From a virus: DNA of 35,058 bases. Positions 28,970 to 35,058 of the stretch are shown here, piece by piece. A program made the translations under genes and the position numbers. The notes beneath the pieces were generated by a model. The model searched no databases. It was given only the letters and a program-made list of their open reading frames with translations, and was not told the DNA's origin. The stretch covers positions 1-35,058 of the IMG/VR virus record IMGVR_UViG_3300027899_000421; one strand, 5' to 3'. Within the stretch, counting starts at the first letter, position 1; the number at the start of each line of letters is the position of its first letter.

Positions 28970-29567
28970 TGTAGATCTTCTCTTGTGTTTTAATCCATTC
29001 TTGTAAGGCTTTTAATTGCTCAGCAGTTTCATAATATAAAATATAATTGCTTACTACTGTTTCGAGGGTGGTAGAGAGTTTAAGTCCGGAGGGGGAATCA
29101 TCAACTCCTCTGGCGGGGTCGGGAATTTCATTTTTACTGGCACTATTGTGGAGCACGATATAAGACTGAGGGATAGTGCACCCAGCATCAGACTTTTCAG
29201 TAATATATTTTGGCACTTCCTTAATGATAACATCGCCTTTCTCCTTAATCACTTTTGTTTTATTGATGTATTTAATAACTATATCTTTACTAGCTATAGC
29301 AGATAGATTATCTTTCTTATCGACTTCTGCTTGTAGTTCCGCTACTCGTTCTCTCCACATCATTTCTGTAGAGTAACCGCCATAGAAGTAGATACCTAAT
29401 AACATCAATACAACCGATGCTATTTTTATGATATTAGCATGTGGTTTAAGTACTGGGATAACTCCACCAAATGAACCAAGTAGATATCCAGCTACTCCAA
29501 GCCCAAAAAGTGCTAAGATTACAAAATACATTAAACTATCTGGTAATAAAGTTAGTAGCCACATCAT
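28959..29567 (-). CDS. Rz-like inner-membrane spanin (202 aa)
   Basis: Spanins connect inner and outer membranes and fuse them in the last step of lysis. Two N-terminal hydrophobic helices (about residues 12-35 and 46-63) are followed by a coiled coil (AELQAEVDKKDNL). The C-terminal half shows the Rz pattern: GCTIPQSYIVLHNSA, then LKLSTTLETVVSNYILYYET and QLKALQEWIKTQE. Two membrane helices instead of one is unusual for Rz and would require the N-terminus to be periplasmic. No separate Rz1 lipoprotein is evident here. It overlaps its upstream neighbour by 4 nt (ATGA). Confidence 0.75.
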   Translation of the reverse strand: MMWLLTLLPDSLMYFVILALFGLGVAGYLLGSFGGVIPVLKPHANIIKIASVVLMLLGIYFYGGYSTEMMWRERVAELQAEVDKKDNLSAIASKDIVIKYINKTKVIKEKGDVIIKEVPKYITEKSDAGCTIPQSYIVLHNSASKNEIPDPARGVDDSPSGLKLSTTLETVVSNYILYYETAEQLKALQEWIKTQEKIYNDH

Positions 29568-30142
29568 TTTATAGGACTCGCTCTACGGGTTAATGAAAGA
29601 ACTCCACCATTTTTCTTTTTATACTTATATAGATCTTTTGGCCTAATTGCTGGTTCATCTGTTGAAACCCCAGCTCCAGTAATATTAGGAGTAGTACCGC
29701 CTGGTGCACCAAATCCCATGGTAGCAACTCCGCCACCACCAATTGAATCTTCTTTAATTTTTGATTCAAAGAATTGATGTACTTCAATCTCTTCTTCAAC
29801 TAAAGTAACAGTATCTAACATCTTAATTAGTTTATCTACGTCTTCAGCTAGTGGAGTAGTTCTACTATTATAAGATTCTTTTACCAACCATAATGCAGCA
29901 ATAAGATTCTTAGTCTTGTTGTCTCCACCTGGAAGACGATTTAAAATCTTTTTAATATTAAAAACTAATCTAGTCAAATATGTATAAGCTTCTTTTTGCT
30001 CGCCCTCTAATTTAGAGGTCTTAATTAAGTTGTTACCATCTTTGTCAATAATTCCAAGTTTAAACGCAGGAGTCTCCGTAAATGGAGTCACCAGCATGCT
30101 TAATACTTTATAAGCTATTAAATTGTCTACAATTCTTGGCAT
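29564..30142 (-). CDS. Conserved T4-like phage protein (192 aa)
   Basis: A mostly helical protein with a conserved N-terminal half (MPRIVDNLIAYKVLSMLVTP, then LEGEQKEAYTYLTRLVFNIK) and a Gly-rich C-terminal region (GGGGVATMGFGAPGGTTPNI) ending in a basic stretch (LYKYKKKNGGVLSLTRR). I recognise the helical part from uncharacterised proteins encoded near structural genes in T4-like marine phages. A virion or assembly role is likely from position. It starts in a TAATG overlap with the 125-aa gene. Confidence 0.75.
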   Translation of the reverse strand: MPRIVDNLIAYKVLSMLVTPFTETPAFKLGIIDKDGNNLIKTSKLEGEQKEAYTYLTRLVFNIKKILNRLPGGDNKTKNLIAALWLVKESYNSRTTPLAEDVDKLIKMLDTVTLVEEEIEVHQFFESKIKEDSIGGGGVATMGFGAPGGTTPNITGAGVSTDEPAIRPKDLYKYKKKNGGVLSLTRRASPIK

Positions 30143-30519
30143 TAAATTTTCCTTAGGACTTCTATAATAGTTTCATCTAATGGTATATTATACAGTTTAA
30201 TTCCTAATTCAGGTATCGTTTCAGGCATTCTCTGCAAATATACTAAAAATGTAGTTAAAGAATCCCAACAATCTTTATCTATTTTAGTAAATAGCATATA
30301 TGTGGTATTATCACCAAACACATTATAAAGAACGATAATATGATTAAGTATTAATCGTTCTCTTAGTTCACCATTTGTTTTATACCTAAAGAATAACTTC
30401 TTAAGATATAGAAATCTTTTTAGATCTTCTTCAAATTCAATAAGACTAGTACATTGCGGATTATCATAATGATGCATCGCATGCAGTAAAAAGTTTTCTT
30501 CAGTAATAATATTATCCAT
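30142..30519 (-). CDS. Conserved T4-like phage protein (125 aa)
   Basis: The protein is helical, with the pattern NFLLHAMHHYDNPQC near the start and a Lys/Arg-Phe-rich helix (FEEDLKRFLYLKKLFFRYKT). NHIIVLYNVFGDNTTYMLFT and the ending LDETIIEVLRKI follow. Similar proteins occur next to structural genes in T4-like marine phages; the role is unknown to me. It lies just downstream of a strong terminator (30521-30553) and may need its own promoter or read-through. Confidence 0.75.
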   Translation of the reverse strand: MDNIITEENFLLHAMHHYDNPQCTSLIEFEEDLKRFLYLKKLFFRYKTNGELRERLILNHIIVLYNVFGDNTTYMLFTKIDKDCWDSLTTFLVYLQRMPETIPELGIKLYNIPLDETIIEVLRKI

Positions 30520-30520
30520 A

Positions 30521-30553
30521 TCAAAAATAAGCCAGAGTATTTCTACCCTGGCT
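30521..30553 (-). terminator. Intrinsic terminator after the structural gene
   Basis: On the minus strand AGCCAGGGTA, a GAAA tetraloop and TACTCTGGCT form a 10-bp stem with one G-U pair, followed by a T-rich run (TATTTTTG). It lies 17 nt after the stop of the 434-aa gene and ends 2 nt before the start of the 125-aa gene. The stable GAAA-capped stem and position make it a good terminator. Confidence 0.85.
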
Positions 30554-30569
30554 TTGTTTTATTATTTTA

Positions 30570-31874
30570 TTAATCGTCTTGGAACTGTAGATCGTCAGCT
30601 TGGTCACCAGTAATAGAACCCATAGCAACTAGAGTTTCATACTGAACACGACCAGCACGACCACCAGTACCAACAGTACGACGAACCCATCCAGCATGAG
30701 CTAAACCAGTTGGACTTTCACCAGTTTCATTACCACCACCAACGTTAGCAACTGCGGTAGCTGCACTAGCTGCTGATGTCAAGAACATTTTTCTATCTGA
30801 GCCGTTAGTACCAACAAAAGTAATATCAACCGAAGTTCCAGCGGTTGCTAGAGCTGAAGTACGAGCTAACTTGAATGTAGTAGCACCAGTTCTGATAACA
30901 AACATTGTTTTATCATTAGTTAAATGATTAGTAAATGTATGAGAAGCACCAGCTGGGCTGCCACTTAAACCAATAACTACTGGGCTTTCTGCAACTGAAT
31001 CTGCATATGAAGCCGCTAATTTAAATGTATTAGCACCAGTTTTAATAATGAAGTAGTAGTTGCCAGTAGTTAAACCAGTTGGAGCAGTACCAGCACCATC
31101 ATTATAGCGAACATAATCACCAGTAATGAAAGGATGTGCTGCTGAAGTAACTTCTTCAGTTGACAGATTAAATGCAGCAAATCCAACAGTAACTGCATCA
31201 AAGTGTGGACGATCACCAGCACCAATAGTAAAGTTAACTGAATCGCCAGTAACTAAATAATGAGATCCACTATATGTAATAGTGTCATTAGTATTAAACA
31301 TTGTTGATGGAATTGTCAATGTAGGAGTATTCAACGATACTGCCGGAACCGTTTCATAAGAACTACCAACGTTAGTCATTGTAATTGCTGTAACTACACC
31401 ACCTGAAATAGTTGCTGTTGCAGCTGCACTTGAACCGCCACCACCAGTGATTGTTACAGTTGGTGCTTCAGCATATTGAGTACCGCCAGAAGCTACACCA
31501 ATTTCAACAACACGACCAGCACTGTCAAATGATTCATAAATGTCTACACCAAATACTTTGTTAGAATCGCCATGTTTACCAGAAGGTGAACCAGATGATT
31601 CAGCAGCTGCTACAGATGCTGGTTTCTCAGATAATGTATATGATGCGCCAGCAGTAACAACTGCAATTGCACCACCATTAATACCTGATTCAACTTTAGC
31701 AACTGTGTCGCTGGTAATTGTTACGATTTGATAATCAACACCGTCTGCACGAATGTAATTACCGATGTCTGCTTCTGTAGTAAAAAGCGTGCTTGAACCA
31801 GTTACTACGCCGGTATCGGCAATAGCAATTGTTCCAGTAGCTGATTTACTATCTCTATTTCCCCATAGTGCCAT
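30570..31874 (-). CDS. Virion structural protein (434 aa)
   Basis: The N-terminus MALWGNRDSKSATGTIAIAD matches a structural protein family of T4-like cyanophages. It is Gly/Ala/Thr-rich, with repeated beta modules (DYVRYNDGAGTAPTGL, GNYYFIIKTGANTFKLAASY and a second TFKLA copy). The C-terminal block GWVRRTVGTGGRAGRVQYET ending in ITGDQADD is shared by several cyanophage virion proteins. It is likely a capsid decoration or other head-surface protein, but could be a tail or fibre component. A T4-like late promoter and an AAGGAG site precede it, and a terminator follows, giving strong late expression. Confidence 0.85.
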   Translation of the reverse strand: MALWGNRDSKSATGTIAIADTGVVTGSSTLFTTEADIGNYIRADGVDYQIVTITSDTVAKVESGINGGAIAVVTAGASYTLSEKPASVAAAESSGSPSGKHGDSNKVFGVDIYESFDSAGRVVEIGVASGGTQYAEAPTVTITGGGGSSAAATATISGGVVTAITMTNVGSSYETVPAVSLNTPTLTIPSTMFNTNDTITYSGSHYLVTGDSVNFTIGAGDRPHFDAVTVGFAAFNLSTEEVTSAAHPFITGDYVRYNDGAGTAPTGLTTGNYYFIIKTGANTFKLAASYADSVAESPVVIGLSGSPAGASHTFTNHLTNDKTMFVIRTGATTFKLARTSALATAGTSVDITFVGTNGSDRKMFLTSAASAATAVANVGGGNETGESPTGLAHAGWVRRTVGTGGRAGRVQYETLVAMGSITGDQADDLQFQDD

Positions 31875-31896
31875 TTTATTACTCCTTGTTATTTTT

Positions 31897-31904
31897 TATT
31901 TATA
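31897..31904 (-). promoter_or_regulatory. T4-like late promoter box
   Basis: TATAAATA at 31904-31897 precedes a short leader with AAGGAG and the ATG of the structural gene at 31874. Distance (about 22 nt from box to start) suits a late promoter, where transcription starts a few bases after the octamer. It is the best of three such boxes in the window. Confidence 0.7.
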
Positions 31905-34841
31905 TTAAACTCTAGCGCCGGATTTTGACCCAGCTGGACGACCGCGTCCGCGTTTTACTGCTGCTGGTTTGGCCGTTTTTACATCGTCCTCGCCCTCTTC
32001 ACTATCTTCACCTGCGCCATAACTATGTCCTTTGACATTCTTAACTAGAGAAACTTTACTGTCTTTCTCTTTGCTATAGTCATACTTGTCTAATCTTCTT
32101 TCACGATCCGCTGCTAACTTATCTCTTAAGTCATCAGCTTTACCTTCGGCTAATTGAGCCATAAATTCTGAATATGTTAACATTGTATCTTCTTTAGCTA
32201 ATCTGTTTGCTGCTTTATCAATACCACTTACTCGTTTAGACATTGTTTTAAAGTTTTTAGAACGAGCAGCTTTATCTTCTGGATTACCTGCTTGTCTACC
32301 TGCATCCATACCGCGGAAACCAATATCAGTTGCAGCTTTATGTACATATGACTTTAATGTGTCTTTTGAGATTTCGTCAAGTTGGTCATAAGCTTCAGTC
32401 TGCATGAACTCTTCAACTTCTTCTTTAGTCAATCTAGAAATAGCTTGATTCATACCTTTAGTACGATTAGCAGTTTTTCTTACTGCAACTGGGTCATGAG
32501 CATAAGCAAATGCATCTTTATCACCACGGCCGCCTTTAAAGTTAACAGATGATGTATGTTTCATTAGTTGGTCATGCGCTTTTTTAACGTAATTACCAAG
32601 AGTCTTTTTATCTACTTCATCTAACTGATCGTATGCTTCAGTTTGCATGAACTCTTCAACTTCTTCTTTGGTTAGTTTATCAACTGCTTTAGCTATACCA
32701 ATAGAACGTTTTTTTGAATCTTTTAAAGCTTTATGACCAAGTTTATCTAATAAATCGCCTGGTTCTTCTGATTTATCCCAAGCCATATTAGCCATTACTC
32801 TGTTTTTACCATGACTCTGTACTGCTTTTCCAACATATGATTTTAGAGTGCCTTTTGAAAGTTCATCTAACTCTTCAACTTCTTCGCCATATACTTTTTT
32901 CATGGCTTTATTAAGACCATCTTTACGTTTTTTAGAGATATCACCTTTACCAGCAAAGGTATCTTGAATACCTTTTGTGATACCTTTTTCTAGATATGAA
33001 CGCATTGTGCCTTTTGATAATTCAGATAAGATCTCGCATTCTTCGCCTAACTCAACTTCTTCGTTTTGTTTAAGCTTCTGCATCTTACCTTGAATCATTT
33101 GCATTTTACGTTGATGAGTCTTAACTGCAGTATCGTCACCTGCTTTATTAGCAGCAAGAGCTTTTTCCATATGGCGATCATGTGCTTGACGAAGACTAGC
33201 CATCTTGTCTCTACCCCATGCAGATTCATTAATATCTTCTTCAACTTCTTCTTTAGAAAGCTGTTTAGTTTTTTGCATTGCTTTACCAGCTAGGTTAGCA
33301 GCTTTACCAGAACCTTGTTTGTTCTTGCTAGACATTTTTTGCCAGTCACCTTCATGAGACCAAGCAATAACTTTACCTTTTTCGTCTCTCTTAACGGTAT
33401 CAACTGCTTCGTCCATATCTTCTTTATTCATTTTTTGTGCCGCCTTTATAACACCTGCATTACGTTTAGAAATTTTGTCTTTGATTGCTTGTCTTTCTGC
33501 ATCAGTAGCTTTATTACCCTTAGAGTGAGCTAAATCATAATGTAAGTCATTGCCTTGTGCAAATGCTTTATGAGCATATGAAGTTAAAGTATCTTTTGAG
33601 ATCTCGTCAATCTGTACTGATTCTGTTAAATCTGCATGCATAGATTTATGAGGAGATTTGTTAGTATGATTTTTAAAATCAATAGCTGATTGTGCATTTT
33701 TAAATTTGAAAACAATACCTTTATCGGTGTTACCAGCAAATTCAGCACCATGTTTATCTATTCCAGAACGAACATGTTCTATATCTTTTGGATGAGAAAC
33801 TTTTCCATATTTTTCACCAGTGTCAACATGTACCAAATGCTCTTCTGTTATATTATCTTCTTTAATTTTTGATTGTGCTCTATAAACACCAGAAGCTCTT
33901 TTATCTGCTTTATCCATATTAGTTTGTGCCTTGTCGTAGTTGCCACGATCTTGTGCACGATCTGCAGCCATAAAATGTTTACCAGCTTCTTTTTCAGCTT
34001 TCTTTGAATACCTATTAAGCAATTTATTAGATAACTCATCTAACTCTTCAACTTCTTCTTTAGCTAGTTTATCAACTGCTTTGGCAATACCTTTTTGGCG
34101 TTTTGTGCCTCTGTCATAATCAGATTGGTCACCATAATGTTCTTGGTCTCTACCAGAACGTTCTGCATCTTGAGCTGCTGCTTTTACATATGAACCTAAA
34201 GTCTTTTTAGATAATTCATCTAACTCTTCAACTTCTTCTCTAACTGGTTCATCGGAGTTAGTATAAGAATGTTTTAATTCTTTATATTTGTCAAAACTTG
34301 CTTGATGTTTATTCATATGTTTAGCAAGAATACCATAACGGGCGGTTTGTGCATTAGCAAGATGTCTCTTAGCTTGAGTATGATTACCTGCTTGTGAAGA
34401 TGCATGGGCTTTATCAACTAGACCTTTAAATAGTTCACCGGTTTCTGCTCTTGAAGCTTCATCTAACTCAGTTTCTTCATATTGTAATGAATCATCACCA
34501 CGAACTTGTTTAACTGCTTCGTTTTTGGCGGGTTTCTTTTCCTTGGCTAACATATCTCTAACTTTACTTAGTGTACCTTGATCTTTACTAGAAAGACGGG
34601 CTAGTGCTTCTTTTTCTCTTCGTTTTTCTTCTGAAGCAGCCCAAGCATCATTTGACTCATTCTTTTGTTTAGCATAATAAGCAGCTAAAGCCATTTCTTT
34701 ACGCTTAGCAGCAGACTTACCTGCAAACTTAGGATCATCTGACTTAACAAAGTCGCTAATCCATGCGCCAGCATCGGCGTCTTTTGAAAGGACTTCATTG
34801 ATTTGCTCATCAATTGTTTTAAAGGATAAGAATGATTTCAT
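31905..34841 (-). CDS. Large tandem-repeat protein with AT-hook-like C-terminus (978 aa)
   Basis: The start is the ATG at 34841 (MKSFLSFKTIDEQINEVLSK) with GGAG upstream. The N-terminal 120 residues are a distinct helical domain. About seven repeats of 60-110 aa follow, each opening with a LDELSKxTLxSYVxKA block and closing with GIxKAxxKLxKEEVEE (examples at about residues 215, 265, 425, 615, 665, 755 and 825). A C-terminal KRGRGRPAGSKSG is an AT-hook-like minor-groove motif. The highly charged helical repeats suggest a filamentous or head-core protein that contacts DNA. The same repeat occurs in marine T4-like phages, without a known function. Confidence 0.8.
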   Translation of the reverse strand: MKSFLSFKTIDEQINEVLSKDADAGAWISDFVKSDDPKFAGKSAAKRKEMALAAYYAKQKNESNDAWAASEEKRREKEALARLSSKDQGTLSKVRDMLAKEKKPAKNEAVKQVRGDDSLQYEETELDEASRAETGELFKGLVDKAHASSQAGNHTQAKRHLANAQTARYGILAKHMNKHQASFDKYKELKHSYTNSDEPVREEVEELDELSKKTLGSYVKAAAQDAERSGRDQEHYGDQSDYDRGTKRQKGIAKAVDKLAKEEVEELDELSNKLLNRYSKKAEKEAGKHFMAADRAQDRGNYDKAQTNMDKADKRASGVYRAQSKIKEDNITEEHLVHVDTGEKYGKVSHPKDIEHVRSGIDKHGAEFAGNTDKGIVFKFKNAQSAIDFKNHTNKSPHKSMHADLTESVQIDEISKDTLTSYAHKAFAQGNDLHYDLAHSKGNKATDAERQAIKDKISKRNAGVIKAAQKMNKEDMDEAVDTVKRDEKGKVIAWSHEGDWQKMSSKNKQGSGKAANLAGKAMQKTKQLSKEEVEEDINESAWGRDKMASLRQAHDRHMEKALAANKAGDDTAVKTHQRKMQMIQGKMQKLKQNEEVELGEECEILSELSKGTMRSYLEKGITKGIQDTFAGKGDISKKRKDGLNKAMKKVYGEEVEELDELSKGTLKSYVGKAVQSHGKNRVMANMAWDKSEEPGDLLDKLGHKALKDSKKRSIGIAKAVDKLTKEEVEEFMQTEAYDQLDEVDKKTLGNYVKKAHDQLMKHTSSVNFKGGRGDKDAFAYAHDPVAVRKTANRTKGMNQAISRLTKEEVEEFMQTEAYDQLDEISKDTLKSYVHKAATDIGFRGMDAGRQAGNPEDKAARSKNFKTMSKRVSGIDKAANRLAKEDTMLTYSEFMAQLAEGKADDLRDKLAADRERRLDKYDYSKEKDSKVSLVKNVKGHSYGAGEDSEEGEDDVKTAKPAAVKRGRGRPAGSKSGARV

Positions 34842-34842
34842 A

Positions 34843-35058
34843 TTACGCTCCAACGTTTTTTGATAAAGATTTTAATTGCCATGCATGCATTTTATGAGCA
34901 TCGATTCTTTCTGCTGCAAATACTGCAATACCATGTTCATGTAATGCTTCTGCTAAATCATGTACTTTTTCTAATGACTCTAATACTTGGGTATTCACTA
35001 CTAATAAGTTACTAAACATATTATTATATGCAGTTGGCATCATACCATCTTCATTAGC
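34843..35058 (-). CDS. C-terminal part of an edge-truncated conserved protein
   Basis: The reading frame is open to the window edge (first codons ANEDG, then MMPTAYNNMFSNLLVVNTQV) and ends at a TAA just before the ATG of the repeat protein. The visible 71 residues are helical (VLESLEKVHDLAEALHEHGI, then AERIDAHKMHAWQLKSLSKN). There may be a longer N-terminal part beyond the edge; the internal ATG at 35043 is an alternative short start. The position next to virion genes suggests a structural or assembly role. No family is identified. Confidence 0.65.
   Translation of the reverse strand, partial: ANEDGMMPTAYNNMFSNLLVVNTQVLESLEKVHDLAEALHEHGIAVFAAERIDAHKMHAWQLKSLSKNVGA

Noticed and set aside
31905-34841. 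Regularly spaced DNA repeats that might be a CRISPR array
   Set aside because: The repeats are long, imperfect, in frame and encode protein repeat units.

Overview
The window looks like part of a large T4-like marine myovirus genome. Every protein gene I accept is on the minus strand. Genes are packed with 1-44 nt overlaps, often TAATG or ATGA junctions. Several T4-type genes are recognisable: a gp61-like primase, RNase H, DsbA, class Ia ribonucleotide reductase (nrdA, nrdB) and thyX. There are two phage tRNA genes and a virion-protein block at the right end. From memory, Pelagibacter and OM43 (methylotroph) T4-like phages are the closest known relatives, because csgG/csgF genes have been reported in that group. 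The host cannot be proven from this sequence.

Layout, right to left (the direction of transcription). 35058-28547: virion and lysis-type genes. These are an edge-truncated gene, a 978-residue tandem-repeat protein with an AT-hook-like tail, a 434-residue structural protein behind a T4-like late promoter and followed by a hairpin terminator, two conserved proteins, an Rz-like spanin and a coiled-coil/TM protein. 28420-25811: primase, thyX, galE. 25797-18997: sugar and surface genes (GT-like protein, UDP-galactopyranose mutase, a cytidylyltransferase), nrdA/nrdB, small proteins, a GIY-YIG-like protein and an LpxH-like phosphoesterase. 18997-10717: a membrane and secretion block. It holds a coiled-coil membrane protein, two paralogous small membrane proteins flanking an AbrB-like peptide, CsgF, CsgG, a curlin-repeat protein, a FecR-domain protein, a secreted DNA/RNA endonuclease, a CHASE2 adenylate cyclase and an S11 D-Ala-D-Ala peptidase. 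10659-8399: small phage genes, DsbA and a GT8-like transferase. 8335-3921: a conserved 379-residue protein, RNase H, a DUF6433-like protein and formate-tetrahydrofolate ligase. 3848-1: a DUF932 protein, small genes, a cupin, tRNA-Met-type and tRNA-Gly, ending at a perfect 23-bp inverted repeat.

Regulation is unusually legible. Eight promoters share GTGTACWTTAATTC, exactly 10 nt, then TATAAT. Each sits at the boundary between one operon's last stop codon and the next operon's first gene. They resemble T4 early promoters. One weaker copy precedes the peptidase gene, and one points the opposite way at 28493-28522. T4-like late boxes (TATAAATA) occur at the structural gene and, less certainly, at the head of the curli-like block.

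The most remarkable feature is the curli-like block. Viruses are known to carry csgG/csgF, but here the pore genes sit with a probable secreted amyloid-type substrate, a FecR/CHASE2-cyclase pair that could sense the envelope and make cAMP, a periplasmic nuclease and a peptidoglycan peptidase. I infer a phage-encoded envelope-remodelling, secretion and signalling module. Its purpose (lysis timing, superinfection exclusion, host aggregation or metabolic control) is open.
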